Assembly: GCA_016617785.1 (NCBI GenBank)
Contig: JADILM010000011.1
Location: 827,506 to 891,505, forward strand
Length of the DNA: 64,000 bases
Origin: Sporobolomyces roseus
Lineage: Eukaryota; Basidiomycota; Microbotryomycetes; Sporidiobolales; Sporidiobolaceae
Direction of reading: 5' to 3'
The notes under the pieces are model-generated. The model made no database searches. It was not told the DNA's origin and saw nothing but the letters and a program-made list of their open reading frames with translations. Shown piece after piece: positions 43,524 through 55,895 of this stretch. The number at the start of each line of letters is the position of its first letter. Position 1 is the first letter of the stretch. The position numbers and the translations under genes were made by a program.

Positions 43524-43893
43524 ACCCCTCACTTCCCTCCCTCTCCTTCTCTCCGTCAATACATTCACAAACGCTTCATGTTTCTCGCTCCCTCGATCAG
43601 TACCAAATCCAATCAGTCAGGAAAAGTTAGCTTGCGAAAATACATTTTCTCATTCTCTTTCCTTCTTTCAGTTCAATCTGTATCACTTTTTGAAATCCTA
43701 CTTTCTCTCGCTGTTCTCTTGTCTATGTGCGAGTTCAAGATTTTCACACGTGAGAGAGTTCCGCAATGTCTCGTTGACTTTTTCGAGAGCCCGTTCAAAA
43801 ATCGCCGAAGTTGCGAACTCTTCTCCCCCACTTTCATTCGCCTCTCTCTCTTCACGCTTGGGTTCAGCTATATCATATTCTACAGGAGAAGGA
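43524..43893. other. intergenic, leader of the PX-associated protein gene
   Basis: Plus-strand frame stays open through this stretch into the next gene but reads Phe/Ser/Leu-rich and probably is not coding. No other signal seen. Confidence 0.4.
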
Positions 43894-46800
43894 ATGTCGG
43901 GATTCATAGATTACTCGTCTAGTCACAAGAGATCGACAAGTTCAAATTCAAAGAGTGGGGAGGAATCAACAACAACGCCTCAAGAGACGAAAGGAGATCA
44001 CCAGGAGAGACCAGTGAATGGTAAAGAGAAGGATGGAATTCATCGGGAGGAGCTAGACGAGGAGGATGAGGTGGGAGAGAGACGTCAGAATCAGTTGTCC
44101 GATCGAGGCAAACATCAATCAGTGAGTCCTACTAGAGCTATGCAGTCCTCTGGGACAGCTATTGATTGTGTTGACGACTCACAGGAAGCATCAAAGAGTG
44201 ATTCGGAAGGATTTGTCGGTTCTCGCAATCTTGAAGATTCTACGCAATCGTCGTCCCTAACTCGCTCGACCTCGACTGGATCAAGGTTCACCGAACACTT
44301 CCCAAAAGACGATCAACCGAACAACAAGGAAGAGAAGAAAGGATTGAAGAGTTCGACATTATTATTCAAGAGAAGATCCCTCAAATCCGCTCCACCTCTT
44401 TCGTTGAACAAGACCACTTCTCGAACCGACACGTTCAGATCTACTACTAGTCAGGATTCACTGCAGAGTGCGAGTTCGAGGAGGATCCCGAGTTTCGCTA
44501 GGAGGGGAGAGAATGGTGAAACTTCTCCGACGATTCAGAGGTCTCCAAGTTTACCTTCGTCGCCGAGAAGCGGGACTTCGATGAAACTCGCACCGATATC
44601 GAGTGGAGGAGAGGGGAGGAAGAGGGAGAAATCGAGGGATTCACCTACGACGAGTTCGAGTTCGAGAAATAACGGGAATTTGGAATTGACTCCTCAAGAT
44701 CGTCATTACATTTGTCGAATCCTCACTAAGTAAGCCTAACTTTCACTCACATCTCTATGTCTCTCGCGTGGAGCTGATGAGAGCTCGAGTTCTTACAGTT
44801 CTCAATTCCAACGAGAATTTTCGAACCTCTCCCAAATCGGTACTTTATCGCACTACGGTTCTCCCTTCCTCCCACACGCAAACGGACCGAATTCGAGACC
44901 TCTTCATCTCAGGAAAGAGGAAGGGAAAGGTTGGTTTAGCTTCCTGAGTGGTGGACCAGATCCGGTTCAGATGAAAGAATGGGCAGGGTACGAATGGGAT
45001 GAAAAGGGAGTAGAGGATAGTCCGACTTGTCAATACCTTTACTGGAGGTGAGTCTCTTTCTTCATTTGCGATGAGAGGGGGAAGAGTGAGCTGATCATGA
45101 GTGGGGAGAGAGATGAATAGGTTTTTGGCAAACTTGCCGGCGTTGAGAAACGCGAAGGAGAGTTATTGGACGGATCAGATTCAACCTTTCATTGATTCAT
45201 TTGCAGAGAGGGATTTGAGCTCGACGAAAGAAAGGGGGGAGATCACGAAAAGGTGAGTTTGAAACGATTTCTCGCTACGACTGGAGTAAGCGCTGATCGT
45301 CAGAGGTGGTTTCTCCTCACAGACGAATGCTAGCTACTGGTATCACGAGGATTATTGGATCTTACTTGTCGAGTTCGATTCGACCGATTGGACCTTCTGC
45401 ACCTGCTCGACCGAGTACGAGAACGATGCATCGAGTCGATCTCTTGGTTCCGGGTTCGATGGAAAGTATGGCGAGGTTACTGTTCCCTCAACAAACTCAA
45501 CCGGAATACAATGCCTGGGTCTCTGTCGTCGAGGAGAAGCAGAGAGGAGATACTTGGGTGCGTTTCCTCGAAATCATCAGCTGTTCTCTCGTCTTGCTGA
45601 TTCTCGAACGACTCACAGACCTTCCGCTTCATTTCTCGAGTACTAGTCGTCAATGATCAACCCCTCTTCCATTCCCTTCGCACCTGGCGATCAATCCAAC
45701 AATTCTCTTCTTCACTCTCTTCCCTCGATCCCCGAAACTCACTTCAACTTCCTCTACTCCCCTACGCATCCTCGTCTCTACCCGCCTACCGACTTGCCAT
45801 TCAAACTTACATTCGACAAATCGTAATCGTGCTCTCGTCCCCTCCTCAACATCTCCAAGATTCAGAGATCCTTTCGGAAGCTAGACAGATCTTGGAAACA
45901 TTCTTGTTAGGTGGGAAAGAGAGGATGGGGGAGAGTGAATTGAGGGAGTGGGCAAAGAGGGGGGAGGAAATGGATAGGAATGATGAAGCGAGATCGAAGG
46001 TTTGGATCGGGATGGGGAAGAGGGTGAAAAGCTTGAGAACTGTTTGGGTTCAATTCAGGAGAGCTTTGATTGAGACTGGTATGACTCCCTCTTTTTCTTT
46101 GTCAATGTGAGTGAGGAGCTGATTGAGTATGAGGGATTGAGCAGATGAATTGGACAAAACAATGGTACTCGTCAAGAAACACAGTGCAGTCAAGAGCTTC
46201 CCGAAGGAGTACAGAGATGCGGAGGAATGGGCAAAGATTTGGGTCGCTTACGCATTCCAGTGAGTTCAGGGAATCTAGGGCGAATCAACGAGGAATTCGG
46301 CATTGATTTCGTCAACATTCTTGAATCACAGCTATATCTTCGTCGCTTCGGCTAATGGAGCTGAGGTACTCAACATCCTCAAAGGGTGCGCTTTCGTGTT
46401 CTTTCAATGTATCGGGAGGAGAAAGCTCATTGATAGAGGTCGATCGTGCAGATTCCACGATTTGATTCCCTACGCTGCAGTCAAAGTTGGACTAGCTCTC
46501 GTCAATCCTACTCTGTACGTTCGAGATCCTATGTTGAGGGATATCCAAGCTTCACTGACCAGGTCTTGTCGTGCAGCGCTATTCGAGCTGTCGTCGCTCT
46601 CATTCTGGGTCAGCCTGCAGGTCAACAATCCCTCTTTCAACGGTACGTTTTCCTCTCCTTTCGTCTTCTCTCTCGAGCACTGATCTCATTCACGAGATAT
46701 AGGATCTGGAGCATTATCGTCGGATCTGCAGTCAAGCATCAGAAGAAACTGATCGAAGCGTACAAGAAGAAACTTTCGAGAGCTTCGATTGGAGAGGTTC

Positions 46801-48345
46801 TTGAGCGACACGTGAGGGCATCGTACGTAGAACGACAGAAGACAAAACAAGTAGCTAGTGCGTAGCTCTCGTCTCTGTATCTTCTCATTCCTCAGAGCTG
46901 ATGCGATTTGTTTGGGGGCACGGACAGTCGAAAACGATGAGGATATCGTTCTTACGATCATGAGAGAACGAGGATCGGGCAGCGATATCGAGCTCGTCGA
47001 GAAGTGGCATCGAGAGTTCTTGAGAAGTATCGAGACGAAATCGAACGTCAATACGAAATTCGAAGACGTCAAGAATCTACTAGCGTTCGTCTCGTTCTTT
47101 TTCTACTGATCCTTTCCGAGCGACGCTGACCAGCTTGTTGTTACTTAGTGCCTACTATCGACTACGAGATCGAGAACAAGTGCTAGCTATCGCTCTCGAA
47201 CCGAATACTCCGAGATTACTTCACGCTTCGATCGCTGTTTTTTACGATACGATCTACAAAGGTAAGCAACTTAGTTCTGTCTGAATAGGCTCAACTTATA
47301 ATGAAGACTTGCCTGCACAGTCGCGAATGCCTCGAAGTTGAGTGATCGAGTTGGAGATATTCAAGCTTTCCTCGACGATTTGATCAAAGTTTGTCTTTCG
47401 GACAAGAAAGGTGAGCTACTCCCTCCTCTCTTCACTCTCGACAACACTGAGCTGACTATTGAGTGAGTAGAACCCTCCGATTTCATCAAGCTTACCGATC
47501 GCCATCACGAGAAACTCTACTATTTCATTCACGAACTCGCGAAGAACGGAGGAAATCTCCTAGAACCGCTTCTCGAATGGTGTCGATCCGGTCTTAGCTT
47601 TATCAACTCCGGTATCCCACCTTCATCGTCCTCTTCAACACCGTACAAACGAGCTGGAGTCGATATCGAAGCACTTCTCAATTCCCTACCTTCCTCTTCT
47701 GCATCCTCTTCCCCAACTCTTTCCTCCTCTCACACAACCTCTCGACCAACAACGAAAGAGAGTGTACTTGCCGAAGCAAGACATTTCGCAATTTGGACAA
47801 AATACAAGAAAGCTTATCACGATTTATGTTTGAGGATCGATATGCTCGAAGCTGAACTGCCTCCTCAAGAGTTCAGATCGATGAAGTTGGATAAAGAGAG
47901 GCTGTGGCAAGAGTTGTTGGCGCAAGAAAGGGACGCGGTCAAGATCGTTGAGGAGGGGAAAGAGAAAGAGAAGAAAGCGAGAACTGATGCGGGAGGTGAT
48001 TTGGAGTGGGCTTGGTGGTCAGCGGAGGAGTTGGCTGGTGCGGCTGGACAAGCAAAGGTTTCGATCGCTCTACCTTCCGACTCTTCATCAACCGTAACGA
48101 AGGAGAAGGAACCGACTCGCAAGTTGTCAAGATCGAAATCGACCGTTTCTCGCAAGTCAGAAGAGTTTCACATCGTCGATCATTCCGATGCACCTTCTTT
48201 CTCAGCGGGAGGTAGTGGGAGAGGAAAGGAGGACGAGTTGGAGATTCCTGCACCGTCGGTCAAGGCTACGAAAGGATTGATTCCGAAGTACCTCGAACAG
48301 ATTGAGGCGGCGTTGAGGGAGGCTAAGAAGAATAAGGTCAAGTAG
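43894..48345 (+). CDS. PX-associated (PXB/DUF3818) domain protein, yeast YPR097W/Lec1 type
   Basis: Start ATG 43894 (MSGFIDYSSSHKR). A Ser-rich, likely phosphorylated head of about 270 residues is followed by the PX-associated domain: LTPQDRHYICRIL, SQFQREFSNLSQIGTLSHYG, YLYWRFLANLPALRNAKESYW and EITKRRMLATGITRIIGSYL. The later part gives NTFIYVFVFV-like membrane-adjacent helices, KLTDRHHEKLYYFIHELAKNGG and LLEPLLEWCRSGLSFI, the DUF3818 part. The C-terminus is GLIPKYLEQIEAALREAKKN. More than ten exons. In yeast the counterpart is linked to lipid and sterol distribution at the cell cortex. I did not find a clear PX domain core, so its presence is open. Confidence 0.72.
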
Positions 48346-48610
48346 GGTATCATATCGCTCATCATATCGTTTTATTCGTCGTTTATTCTCATTCGTTCAA
48401 GTTGTTGTCGTTTCTATCTTCTTCGAAACTTGTAACTACTTTTTTCGTCTTGTTCTGCTTTTTCTCTCCTCGTGTTCTAGCTTTTGCCCGAAGATTGCAG
48501 CGTCTATCCACTCTCGCTGTAGCTGATAGCCAACAAGGCAAAGCCGCGGACGCTGCCGGAGTCGGATAATTTCCATCTTTCTTCCCGTCCTCAACCTTCG
48601 TCCTGGCACC
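48346..48610. other. intergenic with ccgcgg element
   Basis: Leader of the next gene. ccgcgg at 48544-48549 stands 62 bp before its start, as before members of the 33-38 kb cluster. Confidence 0.4.
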
Positions 48611-49159
48611 ATGGGTTCCTGGTGGTCTACTCCTGCTCAATCCTCACCCTTGTCCTCACCTGTGTCTGCGCCTTCCCCTCTCCGTGACGTCCTCTCTCGA
48701 TAGATCCATTTCGCTCTTCCCAAACTGACAAATTTTCGGTTGTTTCTAGGTCAACGTGAGATCATGAACGAGCGCCATCACGAGGAGCTCCATGCTGCGC
48801 TCGATAGGGCGCATCACGAAGTCTTGAACGCTGCAAATCTCGTCTTTTTCTACCAACAACGAGAGCAAGATGCAAGCCGATTGATCGATGTCGCTAGTCA
48901 GAAGATTGCAGCTGCTGAACGCATCAGACTCGAAGCGATCAACGACAAGAGGCGATACAAGGAAGACGCAGATAGAAGAATCAGTTCAAGTGGGATTGCG
49001 AAACTGGAAAAGGAGAAGGAAGAATTGGAAGATGAATTGAGGATCGCGAAAGGAAACGCGAAGGAGTGGGAAGCGAGAGCGGAGGAATTCATGAGGGAAG
49101 CTGCGTCGTGGAAGAGGCTCGCTGAACCGAAGAAGAAGACAAAGCAGAAGAAACAGTAA
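48611..49159 (+). CDS. coiled-coil protein, possible seventh member of the cluster family
   Basis: Exon 1 48611-48683 (MGSWWSTPAQSS, Ser/Pro-rich), intron 48684-48749, exon 2 48750-49159; phase 1 agrees. About 160 aa. Long helix from REIMNERHHEELHAALDRAH to the end, with KLEKEKEELEDELRIAKG, EWEARAEEFMREA and SWKRLAEPKKK. The E-W-x-x-R-A-E and W-K-x-x-A patterns and the ccgcgg element upstream tie it to the 33-38 kb cluster, though on the other strand and 10 kb away. Lys-rich tail KKTKQKKQ. Confidence 0.58.
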
Positions 49160-49874
49160 GTTTTCATTTGGCCTCCCTGTTTTGACAGTGAACGAGATGA
49201 CACCTTCGAAGCGAGATCAGATGAGGAGAATATCTCTATCGATTTGAGGTTATTGTCATTGCTACATCGGCTTTATCGGAGGCGAGTAAAGGAGCGTACC
49301 CAGCGATTTTGCAACACAGGTGTTTTGATGTGTAAAGTCTTGACGATGTCGACATAGTGTCTGTGCGTCCAGATCGCGTGTAGGATAGCAATCTGATACA
49401 AGAACGTCAGGGGAGGTGCAAGACGAAGAAGAAGGGACTCACGAGAGCGCGAAGAGCGAGAGATGGTTGATTGCGAAGAGCGAAACAGCCTCCCGCTTCC
49501 TTCGACTTGCTTCATTCGACGTTATTGCAATCCAATAATTCTCGCCGCTGCTATACCAATTCCCCCTTTGCGCGAAGGTAGCGAGAAAAGTCAATCGAAG
49601 AGACAAGAAGCGAAATCAGAGCGAAACAAGCGAACAACGAAGCGGGAAACGCGGTAGCCCGCCCAGGAAGTATCAGAGCACTACTGGAAGCGTTACCAAG
49701 TCTTCGGTATAGCTTCTAGAGAGAGCGAATGATTGAAAGAAGTTGAACCTTTTGACGACGACGAACTTCCCTTTCCTTCCTCCCTACAACTCACGAACAC
49801 TTCGACTCAGCTCTAATACCCCTCTCTGTACCTCTCCAACCTCATTCAAGTCAAGCAGGACGCGATCCAAGAGG
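49160..49874. other. unassigned stretch
   Basis: 715 bp. A minus-strand frame (49273-49515, with AILHAIWTHRHYVDIV) has a possible intron but no complete model. It also holds ttgattgcgaag near 49469. Nothing firm. Confidence 0.35.
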
Positions 49875-50215
49875 ATGTCTTCGGTGCAAGGTTCCTCGAC
49901 TTCATCAACTTCAAACCAACCTCAATCTACACCAGAACAACCTGAACGAGAGGAAGGTGAACTACCACAACTTGAACATAGGAACACGATTACTCAGAGT
50001 CAGGTACAACAGCAGCAGGGAGGAGGAGCTGGAGGAGAAGCCAAGTGGAATCAACCGAATAAAGGTGAGGGACTCGCTTCCTATCAACGTGGGAGGGATA
50101 GTCGAGGTATAGGAGAGCTTTCGGGAGTATACTGGAGTCCGTAGAGGAGGAGGATAGCGAGATATCAAGGTTGGGAAATGTGGAGAATGACCACGACCAA
50201 CTCTCGCTACATTGA
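49875..50215 (+). CDS. small Gln/Ser-rich acidic protein, unknown
   Basis: Exon 49875-50064 (MSSVQGSSTSSTSNQPQST, EEGELPQLEHRNTITQSQ, GGGAGGEAKWNQPNK), a 53-nt intron gtgagg...gagag, exon 50118-50215 (FGSILESVEEEDSEISRLG, ENDHDQLSLH). Phase 1 matches. About 96 aa. The acceptor lacks a strong branch site, and reading through the intron would stop at 50142-50144, so a shorter form ending GVYWSP is the alternative. No known family. Confidence 0.42.
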
Positions 50216-50391
50216 AGAAGGAGGCTGTAGATGGCTGGAGCGTAGTATTGGAGAGTACAAGATTGGTTAGGTGCAATCCTGCTTTTCCTGTAAGCGATAC
50301 TGACACTTTCGCTCTCTCCTCGTTCCCCTTCGCAATTTTAGCTGGTTACACCATTCGCAAGACAAACCGCCCACCCCTCGCCTCAGACTCC

Positions 50392-52986
50392 ATGCCCCGT
50401 GCACCTCCCTCAGCACTCACTCCTTCCCCCTCTCAGCCTCTCCCACCAACGACTACAACCTCGACTCCCTCAGTTCCAACCCCTTCTTCCTCTTCCTCAA
50501 CTCCTCCAGTCTTCCCAGCTCTCCACCTAACTCCACTCAATAACACTTTTGTCCCTAAACAAATTAGTCTCGATCCTCCGGGTCAGAAAGTCAAGATTGG
50601 ACGACAAACGAATGCGAAAACGGTTCCGAATGGGACGAATGGGTATTTCGATTCGAAAGTGTTGAGTAGGGCTCATGCAGAGGTTTGGTCAGAGGAGAAC
50701 AAGGTGAGCTTTTCCCCTCACTCAGTTGACGCACGAGACGGAAACTGATTTGGTGCAGAATCGCTCGCAGGTCTTTATCAAAGATGTTAAATCCTCGAAT
50801 GGTACTTTCATCAATGGAGAACGATTGTCACCTGAATCTGCCGAATCAGATATCTTTGAGCTACACACTGATGATGTCGTCGTAAGTCCTCTCTTTCTCT
50901 CTTCTCGTCTCCACGAGCGAATACTGAACTCGACTCTTCGTTTTCCGTCTCCTTTTTCGTTTCCCTCGCTCGATAGGAATTTGGTATCGATATCTTGACG
51001 GATGATACGAAGACGATTGTACATCACAAGGTAGCGGCGAAAGTACATCTCGTCATGAATTCTGACGACGCTCTAGCTTCTTCTCGGTGCGTTTCTCTCT
51101 AGTCTACAATCTCCTCCCATTCGAGGACTGATAAAAGACGCGAGTCGACGTACAGTGAATTCAACAACTGGTATCGACAAGCAGGAGAGCAGAACCTTCA
51201 GCATCAACAATCTGGACAACCTCAACACCCTGGACTCGGAATGGGAGGAGGAGGACAAGGAGGACAGGGAGGACAAGGAGGTGGAATGATGACTGGTCAA
51301 GGAGGAGTCGGAGGTGGACCTGCGAGGAGACCCGCGAGAGCTCCGATGAACGCTCAGAATGGTTTGAGTTTCGAACATGTTCTTTCGAGATTACAGGTGA
51401 GTTCAATACTTCTCTTTCCATCCTCTTAGACTATTCGACGCTGATGGAGCGATGGCTTGCTTACAGGGCGAACTGCAAAAGTCGAGAGATACCGGATCAA
51501 ATCTCAACGACGTCAATTCTACACTCTGCGACGTTCACGATACTCTCGGAGGATCTGTTCCTCGCCCTTCTTCGACCGCTCAAACGAACGGAGGACCTCT
51601 ACCTTATCCAACTACCTCTTCCTTCCCTCCTCGACCACAACCTCAAGCTTCGAACGAATCAATTCAAGCGCTTCAACAACAATTGAACGATCTCGCAAGC
51701 CATGTCGGTCGTATTCGAGATCTCGAAGGAATGTTGAAAGAACAAGAAGGAGTTCGAGAAGAGGTGGAGAACTTGAGGAGATTGATGGAGGAGAATGGGA
51801 GGAAAGAAGAGAATGAGAGGGAATTGGAGAGGGAACATCAGAGGAATGGGAGAGAGAGTCCAGTTGCGAGAATGTTGGAGAGGGAGGAACAGGAAGAGGC
51901 AGACGATGATGAGGATACGAGAAGTATCGCTTCGATCGACACGATCGTCGATTCGCAAAGTTCACCCAGGAAGAAGAAGCAACTCAACGGAGACGTCTCT
52001 TTACCTCTCGATTCGGACGCAACAACTTCAGTACCTTCAGCCGCTGCACCTTTGACCATTTCTTCGGATGAACTCGCTCGAGAACGATTAGTCTTGCAAG
52101 AACAAAACGCTGCTCTCACCGCTCGACTCGACGCTCTCTCCGCTGAACTCGACGAAGCTATTCAAATCGGCCGCTCCCTTCAAACACAACATTCCGAAGC
52201 ATTCTCAACGATCAAAGTACTCGAAGAGAAGATCGCTTCGTTGGAAACTGCCGTCGAGGAGAAAGTTGAACAAGCTCAAGGGAAAGTCATGAGGGAATGT
52301 GAGGAACGATGGAAAGGATGGAAAGAGGTGTTTGAAGAAGGGTGGAGGAGAGAGAAGGAGGGTTGGAGGGAAGAGAGAGAGAAGTTGTGGCAAGTCGTCA
52401 AGGATTGGGAGGAACGAAAGAAGAATGTCGAACTGGATGAAGCGGGAGATGTTGAGAGTGATGGAAGTGACGAGGAAGATGATGAAGAAGATTCAGGATC
52501 ACCGACTACTACTCAAATCGCCGGCACTTCTTCCTCTTCCCCTCGATCACCTTCACCCAAGAAACGCGCTACTCGTCGACGCAAACGTACCACTATCGTT
52601 CCCACACCTTCTACGTCTTCCTCATCTTCTTCTTCGACGAATTCAATCCCGAGCATCTCTCGCAATCTGACAAGTTCACTCGCTCCCGAGAACTTGGCGA
52701 GCGATTCGGATTCTACGATTGGAGCTGGGGAAGCGGGGAGTACAGTAGGCGGAGGAAAGTTAGGGATGTCGGATCAGAGTGAAGATGCTAGCTCACGGAA
52801 TGCAGGAGTGAGAGGTTCTTCTTCGAGAACTCCAGTACGTTGCCCCTTTTCTCTTGTGCACCTCCGTTTAACTGATCTTTTCTCGCTTCATAGTCCCCTC
52901 AAGGTCTGCCGGTGTCATGGGCTGGTGCTGTCGTCGTTCTCGCAGTCGCAGTTGGTTACGGCGCGGCCTTGAAACTCAAAGAGTGA
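50392..52986 (+). CDS. FHA-domain, coiled-coil, tail-anchored protein (SLMAP / Far10 / Vps64 type)
   Basis: Start ATG 50392 (MPRAPPSALTPS). A Pro/Ser/Thr head is followed by an FHA domain, about residues 50-165: LHLTPLNNTFVPKQISL, KIGRQTN, SKVLSRAHAEVW, VFIKDVKSSNGTFINGERL, FGIDILTDD. Then a Gly/Gln loop (GMGGGGQGGQGGQGGG), long coiled coils (ALQQQLNDLASHV, ARERLVLQEQNAAL-like LARERLVLQEQNAAL, VEEKVEQAQGKV), an acidic and basic Ser-rich region, and a single C-terminal membrane span SWAGAVVVLAVAVGYGAALKLKE. FHA-coiled coil-tail anchor is the layout of SLMAP and of yeast Far10/Vps64, subunits of the STRIPAK (Far) phosphatase complex at ER or nuclear envelope. The frame before 50392 is open without ATG, so a longer N-terminus is possible. 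Confidence 0.85.
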
Positions 52987-53160
52987 TCGTTTCCATTCGT
53001 TTTCTCGTACAAAGTTATCATTTCCTCTCTTCTTCATCAATACCCTGATGGCTTCTCTTGTGTTCATTCTCGCTCTCTCTCTGTCTGCAGTGCAACTATT
53101 CGAGATTTGTTCATATCGGAAAACTAGTGACTTTGATTGCGAGAGTGAGAGATGCCTATT

Positions 53161-55895
53161 CTACCTTCTCCGTCTATCTAGCTGAGAGTCTTCACTATCG
53201 CTCGAGTCATCACTGTCCGTCGTTAGGGGTTCTTGAAGAGCTTGTTCTGGCGATCGGGAGCGAGATGCGTCAGCGAAAGGTTCGAAAAGCAAAGTCGTTC
53301 ATGAAAACTCACCCTCTTCATTCAACTCTTCATCCTCTGCTCTTTCCCTCGCTAGCGTCTTCTTCCGAGTTCTCCCACAGCTGAACTTGCAGCATAAAAC
53401 GATAGTGACGAAAACGACGACGGGAAGAGCGACGATAAGGCAGAGAATGAGGGCTTTGTTACGTTCGAATGCTGAGGAAGAGGTCGTGCTGGCTTCGTTC
53501 GATGGAGAAGAAGGAGTTGACGATGATGGCGAAGAAGCGGAGTCTTTGTCGGCGTCGGAAGGTGCATTTGAGTCGGATGAATTCGAAGTTGATGAAGTTT
53601 CGTCGTTCTCCGAGGCTCCCGTATTTCCACTCGTCTCGCTACCTCCAGTACTTGAGCTTCCGGCGCTTGCTCCTCCACTATTACTCGTCGATACCTCGAG
53701 ACTCTTGTTCCCATTCAAAACGTAACCCGAAATCTCGACGGCTCCTTCGATCGTCGGCGGATTCTCCTCGTTGCAAACCGTGACATCTCCAGGACCGTAG
53801 TCGATAGGGTTACATCCAGGTAGAGCATTGAGAGTGCCGAGGACTTGTTCTGAGATTGCGGGAGATTGGAGACAGCTCATTTCTTCGGGAGTGTGTTCGA
53901 TTTCCCAGTCGAAGAAATCGAAGACAGGACATCTAGAGTGGGTGAGGGGACATATTCAAAGTCGTGAGAGTGAGAGAGAGAAGAGGATGAAGGAGAGGCG
54001 TAGTTGGGCGTCGGAGAATGAAGCGAGAAGAGTGAACGGAGTGCGAAGCGAGAGTCGATCAGTTCGTAATCCAGATGAGCGAGAGCAGAACGCACTCTTC
54101 AATAACACCAGATTCCGCTGTACATTCGGTCACGGCTTGTTGAAGAACATCAACATCCCAGCCATTCAGGAAATCGCTGTTTGCGAACATTCCCCTCGAA
54201 TCAGCTTCGATCGCTCTGGAGTTCTTGAGGGGATGTTGACTCACCCATGATACCCGTATCCGAGGGGATCTCCAGTCGATAGGACGAAAGGCTGAGAAGA
54301 GTTCATCGCGTTCTCCCATTCATCTTTGAAAGAATCGACATCCCAAACGATTTCTACATCTCGATTTTGAGACCTTCAGCGACACAAACAGCGCTGAAAG
54401 GATGATTGAAATGTACCGTAGAAGATAGTCACGACTCGCTTCGGGTGAGTTGGAGGACAAGGTCCCGCTTCGTTCTGTTCGAAACGAGGGAAATTGTCAG
54501 AATCCGAGGAGGTTGGGTGCGCTTGAGAGAAGCTGAGCTTACATCAGCAGGATAAGCCATATGAGATATATGGTTGGCAGAGTCGACATTCTCCCCATCT
54601 ATTCAGAGAGCGGGAAAGGTCAGTGATTTCGAACGAAGGTAAAGAGGGAAGTTGAACTCACCCCAACAAGAGGGAAACATGATCTCCCCTCTCAAGCCAT
54701 TCTGTTACATCGAGTTATTCATCACACATAGAGCGGGTAGAGTGAAGTGAAACTCGAACGAACGGGACAATTCACAGGAGGTAACCAAGGATTCCTCGTT
54801 TGATCCAATCCCAAAGTATCGCCTCCCAAACAGTTCCATCCAATAGCTTTTGACATCAGAGATGATTCGTTGTAGGATCGAACCTGTTCACTAAGTGTGT
54901 GAGTGAGAAGTGGGAAATTGAGAAAATCGAGAGTGAAAACGAACGTAGGGATTTCCAGCCAACATTCTCATTCCTTCGGGAAAAGCGAGTACTTCGGTCG
55001 TATCACTCTCGTGAAATCGTTGAAGGTAGTAGCTATGATTTGAGAGAAGGTTGAGCGAGAGGGGAATGATGAAAACAGTGAGAACGAACACAAGTAATCC
55101 GGGTTCTCTCAAACTTGTGAAGCTGTTGGGAGGAGGGAGGTAGCAATAGGGTCAGTCTACTCGCTCGTAACGGGGACGAAGAAAGGAAAGAGCGTACCTC
55201 CCATTCTTCCAATGAAAATAGAGATAAGGAGTCCAGTAATCTGTACATCAAGAGCTGGATTAGCGGCGATGACAAGCAATCAATGTCAATGAACAAGCTC
55301 TGGACGCACTACTCATATCCTGCTTCACTTTGCAGCTGTGAGGACAGTCGATCTCGCCAAATCAGCCGTCTGCGATTGCGAAGATTTAGCAGATTCCGTC
55401 GACTCACCTCGCACAATCTCCTTTCCTCGCATCAGCAAAATTCATATCGAGATTGAAGTTCGATCCTCCATGGATGCTGCAAAAGCGAAAGCAGGATCAA
55501 TTTCCGCTGAAGTTTCTGAATGAGCGAGGATGCGAGCGAATCTCTATCGGCGATGGAGAGACATGGTTGGAGGGGAAGGGAAGGATATAGGAGGGAAGAG
55601 AATAAGAGCTTACGCATGTACATGTTGAGAGATCCCGCCGGGATTCGTCAGCGGATCTGTGATTCGTCGTCCTCAGATTAGCAAAATTCTCGCTGCGTGA
55701 ATCAAGCTGTGAGCTAATCATGGATGAAGACTCACCAGCTCTCTCACTGACTAACGGTTTCCCTTGACACGGTAACCTCCAGAACGCATTGACTGAATGG
55801 AATTGAGTAGCGGTAAAGAGGAGCAAGGAGAACGCGAAGCGAGAGAGCGTTGAATGCGTTGTCCGCCGTTTCGGTCGTCCTGCGCTGTCTAGCAT
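53161..55895 (-). CDS. DUF1996-domain protein with signal peptide and single membrane anchor
   Basis: Start ATG 55895 (MLDSAGRPKRRTT then FAFSLLLFTATQFHSVNA, a signal peptide), directly followed by the DUF1996 start FWRLPCQGKPLVSERADP. Further blocks: CTSCKV-like region lost in small exons, YYLQRFHESDTTEVLAFPEGMRMLAGNP, IGWNCLGGDTL, LRGEIMFPSCWDG, ADNEAGPCPPTHPKRVV, IFYETIWDVDSFKDEW, SNGDPLGY-like STGDPLGYGYHGDFLNGWD, then CPVFDFFDWEIEHT and MSCLQSPAISEQV. After the domain come a long Ser/Thr/Asn region and one membrane span LILCLIVALPVVVFVTIVLCC, and a Cys then acidic cytosolic tail ending DSEDSQLDRRRR, TAG at 53161. More than ten exons. Found in many basidiomycetes; function unknown. An anchor and tail suggest a cell-surface protein. 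Confidence 0.8.

Noticed and set aside
48898..49515. Minus-strand frames opposite and upstream of the gene at 48611
   Set aside because: Possible splice borders exist at 49440-49385 and 49298, but the product becomes a Phe/Ser-rich mirror of the coiled-coil gene.
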